49,581 nucleotides of DNA from an uncultured Lachnospiraceae bacterium (GCA_947626435.1 CANQSB010000024.1:1-49581); one strand, 5' to 3'; counted from the first letter of the stretch, positions 1 through 8,421 are shown. Translations and numbers: made by a program. Notes: generated from the letters alone by a model not told the origin.

Positions 1-474
1 TCATTATCAGCTATCAAGTATGCAAAGGTTAAACCTATCCGTGATGAGGACGGCGTAATCGTTGACTTTGAGACAACAGGCGACTTCCCTAAGTACGGCA
101 ACGATGATGACCGTGTAGACCTTATCGCTCAGGATATCGTTCACAGATTTATGACTGCTGTAAGAAGACATCATACCTACAGAAACGGTATTCCTACAAC
201 TTCTATCCTTACGATTACTTCAAACGTAACATACGGCAAGGCAACAGGCAACACACCTGATGGACGTAAGAAGGGACAGCCGTTTGCTCCCGGCGCTAAC
301 CCTATGCATGGCCGTGATACTCATGGCGCTGTAGCTTCATTGTCTTCAGTATCTAAGCTGCCGTTTAAGGATGCACAGGATGGTATCTCTAATACATTTA
401 CCATTATCCCTAACGCGCTTGGTAAGGAAGCTAAGGTCTTCTCTGGCGACATTGAAATTGATCTTAACAATTAA
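1..474 (+). CDS. pflB: Pyruvate formate-lyase, 3' end (partial; lacks glycyl-radical domain)
   Basis: The reading frame is open from base 1, so the 5' part, including the catalytic cysteine pair, lies outside the window. PFL converts pyruvate and CoA to acetyl-CoA and formate in the cytoplasm. The visible 157 residues match the last third of the PFL barrel: [34 protein letters not shown], and [16 protein letters not shown]. In ordinary PFL this is followed directly by the roughly 75-residue glycyl-radical domain. Here the protein instead ends 15 residues later with [12 protein letters not shown] and a TAA. The missing domain is encoded separately at 817. The ending looks purposeful rather than a random frameshift, because a diverged copy of the same tail and stop follows at 476-540. 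Identity is firm from family knowledge; the split architecture is seen directly. Confidence 0.95.
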   Translation, partial: SLSAIKYAKVKPIRDEDGVIVDFETTGDFPKYGNDDDRVDLIAQDIVHRFMTAVRRHHTYRNGIPTTSILTITSNVTYGKATGNTPDGRKKGQPFAPGANPMHGRDTHGAVASLSSVSKLPFKDAQDGISNTFTIIPNALGKEAKVFSGDIEIDLNN

Positions 475-475
475 T

Positions 476-540
476 GTTATCTAACGCCGGAGAAGCCCTC
501 GGTCTTCTCTGGCGATATCGAGATTGACCTTAACAACTAA
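476..540 (+). pseudogene. Relic of a second PFL 3' end
   Basis: Forty bases ending at a TAA repeat the 3' end of the preceding PFL gene. They encode the same C-terminus ([12 protein letters not shown]) but differ almost only at third codon positions (GAC/GAT, ATT/ATC, GAA/GAG, GAT/GAC, AAT/AAC). The segment upstream (about 476-500) is a shortened, frame-broken match to the [12 protein letters not shown] region. Synonymous-only differences mean the copy diverged while coding, so it is best read as the tail of a paralogous PFL left by recombination between two pfl copies. It has no start codon and no function is proposed. Confidence 0.75.
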
Positions 541-569
541 TTTCTAACTGCGATTTTTGAGAGGAATAG

Positions 570-788
570 GTGCTGACTATGGACGAGAAATCTATGATTG
601 ACGACCTCGTGGCGCAGCTTGACGCGGGATTTTCCAAAGACAAGGCTGTAGGGCATTTCAATGTAGATGTTGACGAGGCGGCAAATTCTACAAAGGAAGT
701 AGAAACTCTTGGATGTACAGACTGTTCCAGAACTCCCTTAGCGTGCAGCGTACCTACGCTGCACCAGGGGTTAGACGATTATCAATAA
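570..788 (+). CDS. Small Cys-rich protein between PFL and its radical subunit
   Basis: A 72-residue protein (69 if the ATG at 579 is used). A GAGGA sequence sits just ahead of the GTG at 570, and the ATG at 579 is the alternative. I do not recognise a named family. The N-terminal half resembles the start of the neighbouring glycyl-radical protein: [14 protein letters not shown] beside [14 protein letters not shown], and [10 protein letters not shown] beside [10 protein letters not shown]. The C-terminal half is different: it carries [11 protein letters not shown], a C-x2-C-x6-C arrangement that could bind metal or form disulfides, and no RVSGYA radical loop. It sits 28 bases ahead of the radical subunit on the same strand, so co-transcription is likely. 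A role in assembling or protecting the split PFL is inference only. Confidence 0.7.
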   Translation: MLTMDEKSMIDDLVAQLDAGFSKDKAVGHFNVDVDEAANSTKEVETLGCTDCSRTPLACSVPTLHQGLDDYQ

Positions 789-816
789 TATAAATTTTAT
801 TAGGAGGTATATTACT

Positions 817-1062
817 ATGGCAGACAACAATCAGACACAGGTTGACAACTTAGTATCATTATTAGACGGCTATGCTACAAAAGGCGGTCATCACCTTAAT
901 GTAAACGTGCTCAACAGAGAGACACTGCTTGACGCTCAGAAGCATCCCGAGAATTATCCTCAGCTTACAATCCGCGTTTCAGGCTACGCTGTAAACTTCA
1001 TCAAGCTTACACCTGAACAGCAGGCTGACGTTATCTCTCGTACATTCCATGAGCAGATTTAA
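817..1062 (+). CDS. grcA: Autonomous glycyl-radical subunit (PFL C-terminal domain)
   Basis: An 81-residue protein matching the PFL C-terminal domain from end to end: [19 protein letters not shown], then [15 protein letters not shown] with the radical glycine in RVSGYA (about residue 59), then [12 protein letters not shown] strong AGGAGG ribosome site ten bases upstream fixes the start. In E. coli the homologous YfiD/GrcA is a spare part that repairs oxygen-cleaved PFL, and there PFL keeps its own domain. Here the preceding PFL lacks that domain, so this protein is probably an essential subunit rather than a spare. The activase at 10904 would abstract hydrogen from its glycine. It is followed at once by a terminator. 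The gene symbol is given by domain similarity. Confidence 0.9.
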   Translation: MADNNQTQVDNLVSLLDGYATKGGHHLNVNVLNRETLLDAQKHPENYPQLTIRVSGYAVNFIKLTPEQQADVISRTFHEQI

Positions 1063-1079
1063 TTGGCTGAATAATAAAC

Positions 1080-1106
1080 AGGGGCTTGTCTAAAGCCCCT
1101 TTTTTA
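1080..1106 (+). terminator. Rho-independent terminator after the PFL subunit genes
   Basis: The stem AGGGGCTT/AAGCCCCT with a 5-base loop is followed by a T-rich run. It closes the pfl transcription unit 18 bases after the stop codon of the radical subunit. The T tract runs directly into the left edge of the first Rpn repeat unit. Confidence 0.85.
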
Positions 1107-2163
1107 TTTTAATCTTCTTTATAACCGTGTGCCAACGCCCATTTGCGGTATTTTTCTGCTTGTTCAAGCTGTTCAAGCGCCGCATCTTTCTGAGTCAATG
1201 CATCGGCAAGTCTAGCCTCTGACTCAGCAAGCCTAGCCTCTGACTCAGCAAGCCTCTCGGCATAATCTTCAAACTCTTCCCGCTCCCAGCAGCGTTTCTT
1301 AACTTCAAAGTCTGCACACAATTCATAGATTGTCTTAGATGCCTCGTTGATATAAACATCTTCTTTCGCCAACATTTTTACCGCCTCCCATGTCTTTGCT
1401 TTGAAAAGCTTCGCCCACTTGTCAATGCCGTATTTTTTGTCCTCATCTGTGGCAAGCTCTGTTTTATTTAAGTCTACCACACAGAGAGTAACGTTGTCAC
1501 TATAAATCTGCCCTGTTTTGACATTTGCGAGCTTATATGTGGCATAAAATTCAGGCTCTGCTCCTTCCAGTGAAAAATCAAGAAAGCCGATATGTATGAC
1601 AGGCTTGGCGTCTTTATACTTTCCGCCCCTGTTCAGGTTGTCGTAGGAACGGCATATATACGATACAGAGCGATTTCGCCAGTTGAACAGATTTGCAACC
1701 TGCATTTCAAGATTAATTATTATGAAATTATTGAGAATGACATTTACATCAAGCCACATCTGCTTTGAGTCAATCGACTCTCCCAGAATAATTGGGTTGG
1801 TAATCCTGACCTCCTTAATGTCATCCTCTGACAAATGCAGCAGTGCTTTGATAAGCCCGCGCAAAACGCGGTTGTTCTTCTGCAATACGGCACGGAACAT
1901 ATAATCGTTTGTCATATTGAAGGGAATTTCGCCTGTTGCTGTTTCATAGGTGACAGAGGCGCTTTCTTTTAAAGATATATTTTCTTTTGTCATTAAATAT
2001 GATATCCTTTCAAGTTTATTTTAGGCAAAATGTGCATTGAAAAACATAAAATGCACCTTCTTAATAAAAAAATGTCGCACAACATACGCACTATATCATA
2101 TTTAATTACATCTGTCCAATCGAAATGTAAAAATTCGTGTGAAATGTAAAAATTAATACAAAA
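1103..2163. repeat. Rpn repeat unit, left copy
   Basis: About 1.06 kb covering the first Rpn gene plus its roughly 170-base leader and promoter. The same unit occurs in the same orientation at about 9478-10542. Similarity starts at TTTAATCTTCTTTATAACCG and fades after AATGTAAAAATTAATACAAA. No terminal inverted repeats or target duplication were seen, so this looks like a duplicated gene unit rather than a classical insertion sequence. Confidence 0.8.
1109..1993 (-). CDS. Rpn-family PD-(D/E)XK nuclease (putative transposase), copy 1
   Basis: A 294-residue protein of the Rpn / PD-(D/E)XK nuclease-family transposase group. These are DNA endonucleases implicated in recombination and, in some members, phage defence. 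It opens with the typical FNMTNDYMF (residues 25-33). The catalytic core is visible as LDVNVIL (D82) and NLEMQ (E96, Q98), a D...E-x-Q arrangement. The last 60 residues are a charged coiled coil with an exact tandem repeat of AESEARL, ending in KYRKWALAHGYKED. The start lies about 11 bases after an AAAGGA ribosome site. The paralogue at 9484 is almost identical except for the number of C-terminal repeats. Both copies look intact. The neighbouring PFL genes are on the opposite strand. Confidence 0.88.
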   Translation of the reverse strand: MTKENISLKESASVTYETATGEIPFNMTNDYMFRAVLQKNNRVLRGLIKALLHLSEDDIKEVRITNPIILGESIDSKQMWLDVNVILNNFIIINLEMQVANLFNWRNRSVSYICRSYDNLNRGGKYKDAKPVIHIGFLDFSLEGAEPEFYATYKLANVKTGQIYSDNVTLCVVDLNKTELATDEDKKYGIDKWAKLFKAKTWEAVKMLAKEDVYINEASKTIYELCADFEVKKRCWEREEFEDYAERLAESEARLAESEARLADALTQKDAALEQLEQAEKYRKWALAHGYKED

Positions 2164-2165
2164 AG
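1994..2165 (-). promoter_or_regulatory. Promoter and structured leader of Rpn copy 1
   Basis: On the minus strand TTGGAC and TATAGT are separated by 18 bases, forming a plausible promoter about 120 bases upstream of the Rpn start. Just upstream are two direct repeats of TTTTTACATTTC, 20 bases apart. The transcribed leader contains a hairpin with GTGCATT/AATGCAC arms. All three features recur upstream of Rpn copy 2, where the hairpin arms differ in sequence but still pair. Regulation by this leader is inference. Confidence 0.55.
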
Positions 2166-2184
2166 CCCTTGGTTTTCCCAGGAC

Positions 2185-3492
2185 TTACTGCCCCCAATCA
2201 TATAGTTTCCAAGTACCGTCTGTTTCATCAAAGATAACCGTAAATCCCCATACCATTTCGCTTTCTTCTATTTCAAAAATTCCCTCTAAATGGATAATCT
2301 TTTTTTCCTGCAGCTGATGCTGCGCCCTATATTTGTTTTCATAATAATTGGATGTATTTGGAAAATAATCAATATAATGCAGGTCGTACTGCATATAAGT
2401 AAAATCCGCCGCATCGCTTAGCGGTCCTGATTCATAAATATGATTAAGTATATATTGTTTATCTCCTTTATTTGCTGCATTTACTATGTTAATAACAGTT
2501 TCTTCTGCCTGCTTTATTTCCCATTTGGTAAATCCGTTCATATCCGGCAGCAAATAGGCATTTGTAATCCATACTATAAACGCAATAATTGTTATGCTAA
2601 ACACAAAAGACATATGGACAGACTTTTTCAGGCTAATCCTGAAGTCAAAAATACGATTAACTCTTTTCATAACCTGTTCCCTGCTAAAGTTAAGGGAACC
2701 TTTAAGCCCGGATTGATATCCATTCACAGCCGCGTAATGTAATGCATATTCTTTAGGACTTACACTCGTATTCTTAATCACTTCATAGTCGCATCGGTAT
2801 TCCATATCCTCACGCAAAGCCTGCAGAAAAAATTTTTCATAATACGGAAGAAACCAATATATACAGCTTACTGCGTTAATTAATAATAACAGCAAATTAT
2901 GCCTTCTTATGATATGAACTTTTTCGTGATTCAAAATACTATTTAATATGTCACTTTCTGCCAATTCCTTTGGCACATAAATTACAGGGTGTATTCCATA
3001 CACCATGGGACCTATATCCTCTGTAATTACTACGTTAATACTTTTTTTACCTATCAAGATGAGTGAATGAATTCCTACGCATTTTTCTTTTATTTTTTTC
3101 CCAGTTCTTACAGCTATTAATATTTTTATAATGGCATTTACCAAGAAACCAATTGTCCATATAATCAGAGCAGCCGTGATAAATAAATTTTTGGCTGCGC
3201 TTTTACGCAATATACTTGAATTCCGCTGACTGCCCAGTATAGCTGCTAATTCAAAATATTCGTTTTGCCTGCTGTCCGATATACCCTTTACCCCGCTTAT
3301 GTAATTGATATCTCCAATAGCTGCTCCCGCTTCAGCAGTTAAATGCAACGGCAATAGCGAAATAATAAAAAAACCAATCCAATATACCGTCAATATTTGC
3401 GGATGTATTTTGTCCCCGTTGGTTTTGCGGACAAGCAGAATGATGCTGCCCATTATTGTAACTCCGACTATATTCCACAATGCCTCAGACAT
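2185..3492 (-). CDS. BlaR1-type M56 membrane metallopeptidase, copy 1
   Basis: A 435-residue membrane sensor-protease of the BlaR1/MecR1 (peptidase M56) family. The start at 3492 (MSEALWN) is chosen because GGAGG lies just upstream; an in-frame ATG 24 bases earlier has no ribosome site. Several hydrophobic segments flank a cytoplasmic zinc-protease region with HEKVH (about residues 189-193) and the family HPVIYVP segment. After the last membrane span is an outside tail of about 110 residues without the SxxK penicillin-binding domain of true BlaR1, so the signal is probably not a beta-lactam. In the family model, sensing activates the protease and leads to cleavage of the BlaI repressor, encoded just upstream at 3556. 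Confidence 0.88.
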   Translation of the reverse strand: MSEALWNIVGVTIMGSIILLVRKTNGDKIHPQILTVYWIGFFIISLLPLHLTAEAGAAIGDINYISGVKGISDSRQNEYFELAAILGSQRNSSILRKSAAKNLFITAALIIWTIGFLVNAIIKILIAVRTGKKIKEKCVGIHSLILIGKKSINVVITEDIGPMVYGIHPVIYVPKELAESDILNSILNHEKVHIIRRHNLLLLLINAVSCIYWFLPYYEKFFLQALREDMEYRCDYEVIKNTSVSPKEYALHYAAVNGYQSGLKGSLNFSREQVMKRVNRIFDFRISLKKSVHMSFVFSITIIAFIVWITNAYLLPDMNGFTKWEIKQAEETVINIVNAANKGDKQYILNHIYESGPLSDAADFTYMQYDLHYIDYFPNTSNYYENKYRAQHQLQEKKIIHLEGIFEIEESEMVWGFTVIFDETDGTWKLYDWGQ

Positions 3493-3555
3493 ATTAATCC
3501 TCCGTTGTTGCTGCACATGCGAATTCTTTACATTAAATCTAACTGCTCAAGTATT

Positions 3556-3927
3556 TTACTTATGATTTCTTATATAGTCCAATACACCTTCCAATTCTTC
3601 CAATGTGATTTTTTCATTTTCAGCAAAGCTCAATGCTGCTTGTTCCCAATGTCCATCATAAAACTTGTCAATCACTTCGCGTAATGCGTTTATTCCTCTT
3701 TTTCCCCTTGAATGGGTGGGCATAAAATACTGAACCTCTTTTTTAATTATTGTAACGTTCCCTTTTTTTACCAATCTGCTTACTAATGTTTTTATCGTAC
3801 TGTCTGCCCACTTTTTTTCTTTTTTTACCAGCTCTATGATTTGTTTCATAGTAATCGGATTCTTTTTTTCAAGAATCTCCAATATAACTTCTTCACTTTC
3901 CGTAATTGAATTATTTGCATTGCCCAT
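3556..3927 (-). CDS. BlaI/MecI/CopY-family repressor, copy 1
   Basis: A 123-residue winged-helix repressor. The N-terminal 75 residues fit the BlaI DNA-binding domain: ITESEEVILEILEKKNPITM, a recognition region around WADSTIKTLVSRLVKKG, then a beta wing. The remainder is the helical dimerisation part that the partner protease would cut. It sits 63 bases upstream of the M56 gene and is probably co-transcribed with it. Two TACA-N3-TGTA dyads overlap the promoter immediately upstream, which implies autoregulation. Whether the ABC operon upstream is also under its control is not shown: no matching dyad was seen ahead of that operon. Confidence 0.9.
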   Translation of the reverse strand: MGNANNSITESEEVILEILEKKNPITMKQIIELVKKEKKWADSTIKTLVSRLVKKGNVTIIKKEVQYFMPTHSRGKRGINALREVIDKFYDGHWEQAALSFAENEKITLEELEGVLDYIRNHK

Positions 3928-3958
3928 CAGTTGGAATCCCCTGTAATTTATTATCTAT

Positions 3959-4001
3959 AGTTTACACTTTGTAGCCTCTTTTTGTCAAGTTACAAATTGT
4001 A
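3959..4001 (-). promoter_or_regulatory. BlaI-type operators over the blaI-blaR promoter
   Basis: Two dyads of the form TACA-N3-TGTA lie at 3963-3973 and 3991-4001, with centres 28 bases apart. On the minus strand TTGACA (3983-3988) and TAAACT (3959-3964) form a promoter with an 18-base spacer. One dyad lies just upstream of the -35 and the other overlaps the -10. TACA/TGTA dyads are the known BlaI/MecI target type. A decayed version occurs at 10573-10616. Confidence 0.75.
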
Positions 4002-4046
4002 AACTGATAAAACAAAAATTACATATAACCCGCCACGCAAAGATAA

Positions 4047-4916
4047 TCATTCTGCAAAATATAAATATACATCCTCCAAATTGGGGAGCACCTCGCGAAT
4101 TTCACCGACCTGAAGGCATTTGTCTGAAACTATCCGCATACATGTTTTATCCCCAACCAACATAATATTTGCAATTTTATATTCTGAATGTTCATAAAAT
4201 TTCTGCTCATCATGCCCAACCACTGCCTCAAATACCTTATGTTCAATCTCCTTCAAAAGTATATCAGAAGCATTCTTACGCACCAATAAGCCATCCTTTA
4301 AAATCAGTATTTCCTTTGATATATATTCTATATCGGATACCACGTGCGTTGCAATCAGTACAATTTTATCTTTTGATATTTCGCTGATAAAATTTCTTAT
4401 GCGTATTCGCTCTTTGGGATCAAGCCCTGCTGTCGGCTCATCCATTATCAATATCGGGGGACTATTCAATAATGCCTGCGCTATCAAAATGCGCTGTTTC
4501 ATTCCGCCCGAATATGACTTTAGCTTCTTATAGCGACTCTGCTTCAGGTTTACAATTTCAAGCGTCCAATCTATTGTTTCTTTTGCCTCTTTCCTTTTAA
4601 GTCCCTTCAGTGCTGCCATATACCATAAAAACTGCTCACCTGTAAAGTCATCATAAATTCCCTGCTGCTGCGGCATGTATCCAAGCATGCCACGGTATCT
4701 TGAACCCATATGGAATATGCTAAGACCATCAAGCGTAATTGTGCCGGCATCAGCTTTCAAATTGTCCGTAATAATATTCATCAGAGTACTTTTACCTGCC
4801 CCATTGGGTCCCAGAAGTCCATACACACCCGAAGTAAAATCAGCGCTAAAATCATTTAACGCATATGTTTTTCCGTTATTATAACTCTTTTTAATTCCAT
4901 TAAGTTTTAATACCAT
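4047..4916 (-). CDS. ABC transporter ATP-binding protein
   Basis: A 289-residue ATPase subunit of an ABC-2-type exporter. Walker A is GPNGAGKS (36-43), the signature is YSGGMKQR (135-142), and Walker B is ILIMDE (155-160) followed by PTAGLDP and the H-loop ATHV. The last 70 residues are a C-terminal extension of the kind seen in multidrug or antimicrobial-peptide exporters. It follows the large membrane protein at 4987 by 70 bases on the same strand, so the two probably form the transporter. Downstream are blaI and blaR. Substrate unknown. Confidence 0.93.
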   Translation of the reverse strand: MVLKLNGIKKSYNNGKTYALNDFSADFTSGVYGLLGPNGAGKSTLMNIITDNLKADAGTITLDGLSIFHMGSRYRGMLGYMPQQQGIYDDFTGEQFLWYMAALKGLKRKEAKETIDWTLEIVNLKQSRYKKLKSYSGGMKQRILIAQALLNSPPILIMDEPTAGLDPKERIRIRNFISEISKDKIVLIATHVVSDIEYISKEILILKDGLLVRKNASDILLKEIEHKVFEAVVGHDEQKFYEHSEYKIANIMLVGDKTCMRIVSDKCLQVGEIREVLPNLEDVYLYFAE

Positions 4917-4986
4917 CTCAATCCCCCATGCTGCTTTAGCGGTTCAAGAGCCAATGTTCAAAATTTTCAGATATCGCCCATATTTC

Positions 4987-7047
4987 CTATGGAATCAGAA
5001 AAATCATATTAAAACTCCAATTAAAATGATATGCAATAAGGGCACATATACCAGCCACTCCAATGCCTATAAATATAATTACTGTTTCATTCCTGATTAT
5101 TCTGGAAACAGCCTGTCCAAAACCGCATACTGCCATAAAACTCAATGCCTTTAAAACAAATACCAGCGCAAGCATAGCTCCTATGGAAATAGTGGCAGAA
5201 AAATTCTGTGTTGTAAAATCACACAGCTTATGCTTTGCCGTGGAAAAATGGTCGATCATATAGTATTTTGTAAGCAGCGGCGATTCCATAATAACATAAA
5301 TCATGCATGCGCATATCGCCACACACCGATGCTTGCTGCGCTTTAATTCCTTTCTTCCCCTCAGTGTAGAGCGTATAATCAGAGCCATATCCTTTTTTTC
5401 ATCTACAGTATAAATACTGCTTATAAAAAATATCAACAGCACTGTACCTGCAAACCAAATCTTTACATCAGCTGCGCTGTCCTGCCATAATTCCATATAT
5501 GCCAATTCATCAACCATATATTTTTTCCGTATGTCCCCGCCTCTTTTTTCCAATTCTTCAAGTTGTTTCTGAACCTTAGCAAATCCATCTTCATACATTT
5601 TTAAATAAGCATCATATACCTGTCTGTCAATAATGTCTGTATCGCCCGAATCAACCGCTTCCCGCAGGCTTTCTATATAAGCTGCCTCATTTTCAATATA
5701 ATCATATGTGTCTTCGGTTATTGCTCCTTCCAAATTGCTCAAATATACATGATATGCCGCAGTTTCTGCCGACCCATAGTAGCGCACCATATTAATATCC
5801 TCAAATTCCAAAAACCACCAGAATAGCAGCAAAACCAGCGCCAACGCTTTTTTCTGTTGAAACATTACTTTGTACAATTCATAGTATGTCAGACTCAGAT
5901 GTCTGCTCAAAAAACTCATCTTTCCCCGTATATATTGAAACAGCGTCTCAATACGGCTTTCGCTTTTTATTTGACAGGTTTTATGAAATATATATATGCC
6001 AGCCGATGAGAAAACGACAATCAGCATAAGCGCGGTCCAAAAAGCCGCCTTATTTTTTCCTATCGGATAACCTAAAATGTTTAAATTGTAATACTCACCA
6101 AGTACCTGCTGCATATCCCAGCAATAAAACGGATTTACGCTTTTTATGATTCCGAATGTGCCGCTAAGTGAAAACACCTTGCTAAAGGCATATTCTGCTA
6201 AGAGACCCGCCGCTGAAACGCATGCTGCCATAACGGCATTTTTCAACAACATTCCGACTGCAAAAAATATGCATATAAATACTACAGCTATGCATATGCG
6301 TATAAGCATCATAGCTATAAGAGCTTCCCTGACTGTCAGCATATATGTACAGTTGCGAAACGCATCTGAGGACTGGACGGTTCTGTCCAAATCGCCATAT
6401 CCATAAACAATTCCAAAAGTCAAGGCAATACTGCCTTCAAGCATAACAGTAAATACAGCCGACGCTGCAAGAATTGTAAAAAGCTTTGCCGCTGCAAGGG
6501 TAACATGTCCTCTTTCATTACATTTCAACAAAAGCACAAGATTTTTGTCCCTTTCCCAAAACATAACATAATAGCTTAATACCGCAAGAAAAATCAGCAG
6601 AAATACAATCCCAGCATTGTATTGTGCAAAAGCATCTATTCCATAGCAGTTATCCGACTTTATTACAATATTTAAAAGGGGATAAAAATCCTCATTGCTT
6701 TTTATCAGATTTCGGTACACATAACTATTTTCGTCAAGGAAAAATGAGACTTCCTGCATTTTTTCAGAGCGCTGCTGCATTTCGTTTACAAGTTGGAAAT
6801 AGTCTTTTGCATATGCTGCTTGCGCGTCAGCCTCATTTTGATAATAGCCTGAAATATCAGCTGCTTTATTTCCGCTTAGAAAATCATTATAACATTCCCT
6901 CTGCTTATATATGTAAAAAAACCTATCCGTGGATTTCTCATAAGCATATGCCATAAAAACATTGCAGATTATGAGCAGCATGGAAACCATAAGAAATATT
7001 TTCCTTTTGCACAGTTTGACTATCTCATATTTTATGAGCTCCTCCAT
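4987..7047 (-). CDS. ABC-2-type transporter permease, two-module
   Basis: A 686-residue integral membrane protein beginning MEELIKYEIVKLCKRKIFLM, the usual cytoplasmic lead-in and first span of ABC-2 permeases. Two similar halves are visible: a span, an outside loop of about 100 residues rich in Tyr, Asp and Glu, then a bundle of five or six spans. The second half restarts near LSLTYYELYKVMFQQKKALA. This resembles two fused permease modules. It starts four bases after the upstream lipoprotein ends, which indicates translational coupling, and it precedes the ATPase. The role as the membrane partner of that ATPase is inferred from context. Confidence 0.8.
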   Translation of the reverse strand: MEELIKYEIVKLCKRKIFLMVSMLLIICNVFMAYAYEKSTDRFFYIYKQRECYNDFLSGNKAADISGYYQNEADAQAAYAKDYFQLVNEMQQRSEKMQEVSFFLDENSYVYRNLIKSNEDFYPLLNIVIKSDNCYGIDAFAQYNAGIVFLLIFLAVLSYYVMFWERDKNLVLLLKCNERGHVTLAAAKLFTILAASAVFTVMLEGSIALTFGIVYGYGDLDRTVQSSDAFRNCTYMLTVREALIAMMLIRICIAVVFICIFFAVGMLLKNAVMAACVSAAGLLAEYAFSKVFSLSGTFGIIKSVNPFYCWDMQQVLGEYYNLNILGYPIGKNKAAFWTALMLIVVFSSAGIYIFHKTCQIKSESRIETLFQYIRGKMSFLSRHLSLTYYELYKVMFQQKKALALVLLLFWWFLEFEDINMVRYYGSAETAAYHVYLSNLEGAITEDTYDYIENEAAYIESLREAVDSGDTDIIDRQVYDAYLKMYEDGFAKVQKQLEELEKRGGDIRKKYMVDELAYMELWQDSAADVKIWFAGTVLLIFFISSIYTVDEKKDMALIIRSTLRGRKELKRSKHRCVAICACMIYVIMESPLLTKYYMIDHFSTAKHKLCDFTTQNFSATISIGAMLALVFVLKALSFMAVCGFGQAVSRIIRNETVIIFIGIGVAGICALIAYHFNWSFNMIFLIP

Positions 7048-7050
7048 TAT

Positions 7051-8349
7051 TTATCCCTCATATGGAATGGTTTCCATTTCAATCGGTTTGCCGTTATAGC
7101 TGCCTATACCACTTTTATCCCATTTAAGGACACCCCAGTTTTCAGAATTTTCAGAATCATCATATATCAGGTACATACATTCGGAAGTTCCTGGTCTTGG
7201 GGCGCCTACGGGCAGCGTAATATCAGACGGAAGCATATATGTGTCTACCAGCTTAAGTTCTTTGTCATATACCCAATAGGTTTCGTCATCTTTATCATAT
7301 TCAAAAAAACCAAGCTGCGAAAGCTCTACCATTGCAATATCCGTCTTATACAAATATTCCTCATCGCAAGAAAAGGTATGCCCCATTTGTATATTTTCCA
7401 TACATACCTCAATGTTTGAACCATCCAAATCGGCAGCATACATAACGGCGGGTTTAAAATAATCCTGTTCATATCCGCTCACAGCTTTAATCAACAGCCT
7501 CCCATTCCATAAACAACAACCTATTACCTGTACGCCTTCCTGCCGTTTAGAAATGGTTAACTCCTTATTCTCCCTTTTATTCAAATCATAAATATATGTT
7601 TTCGTAAACCTATGCATTTCACCGTCGGACTCCAATGTTGTCGCTGCGTCCAGCAAGTAATAAATATAATTGCCATAGCATTGAATGTGTGCGATTACAG
7701 GACCTTCGGCTTCATCGCTGGTTATCGAAAAAATTGTCATCGGACGCTTAACAATATCTTTTAAGTCTATTGCTTTCAATGCTACTGCATCAATCAGTTC
7801 TGATTGTCCGTCTTTTTCCTTTTCCATGTACTTTTTCTCGACATAATAAAAAATGTCCCTGTGAATCCCCCAGCGCTGTATCCACCTGTCATCCGAAAAC
7901 TGATATGCTAATTCTTTTTTAGCTCCATCGGCTGATATCCGATAAAGCTTCTGCGTATTTCCCTCATCAAACCACAGTGTAGCCTCCAAACAATATATAA
8001 AACCATTACAGTATGAAATCCCTTTGCAGAATTCGTTGTTATCAGCCACATAGGCATTACACTTTTCTTTTCTTATCTGCTGAGTTTCCTTGTCATGCAG
8101 ACAATCGACCTTATTGCAAAGCGGCAGGATTTTATTCGTTGTTTCATCAAGATAATATATAAAATCCCCATGCCTCAGGTAATAGCAGCCTTCCCCTTTC
8201 TGAATGTCCATATATTCCCCTATGTCATTCATCTGCATATACTGGAAATCGCTGCCTTCCACATATGCATTGGGAAGGCTTTCCCTTCCGCATGCGGACA
8301 ATATGAACAGGCTTATTATTATAACAACTACTGCTTTTCTTGCTTCCAT
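7051..8349 (-). CDS. Lipoprotein with repeated beta-strand (propeller-like) segments
   Basis: A 432-residue exported lipoprotein. The start at 8349 is preferred because AGGAGA lies seven bases upstream; the ATG at 8376 has no such site. The signal peptide ends in a lipobox, LSAC (Cys near residue 20). The mature part has recurring Tyr-rich segments such as GDFIYYLDE, GFIYCLEA, GNYIYYLLD and EEYLYKTD. That pattern is common in DUF5050-like or propeller-like surface proteins of Clostridia. It is coupled to the ABC permease, so it may be a surface partner or ligand sensor of the exporter. That role is inference, and I cannot name a family with certainty. Confidence 0.75.
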   Translation of the reverse strand: MEARKAVVVIIISLFILSACGRESLPNAYVEGSDFQYMQMNDIGEYMDIQKGEGCYYLRHGDFIYYLDETTNKILPLCNKVDCLHDKETQQIRKEKCNAYVADNNEFCKGISYCNGFIYCLEATLWFDEGNTQKLYRISADGAKKELAYQFSDDRWIQRWGIHRDIFYYVEKKYMEKEKDGQSELIDAVALKAIDLKDIVKRPMTIFSITSDEAEGPVIAHIQCYGNYIYYLLDAATTLESDGEMHRFTKTYIYDLNKRENKELTISKRQEGVQVIGCCLWNGRLLIKAVSGYEQDYFKPAVMYAADLDGSNIEVCMENIQMGHTFSCDEEYLYKTDIAMVELSQLGFFEYDKDDETYWVYDKELKLVDTYMLPSDITLPVGAPRPGTSECMYLIYDDSENSENWGVLKWDKSGIGSYNGKPIEMETIPYEG

Positions 8350-8421
8350 TTGCTTTTCTCCTGTATGGGATATCATTGCATAAAAATCATTATTTGCAAT
8401 AGTTTTATTTTTCCGTGGGTT

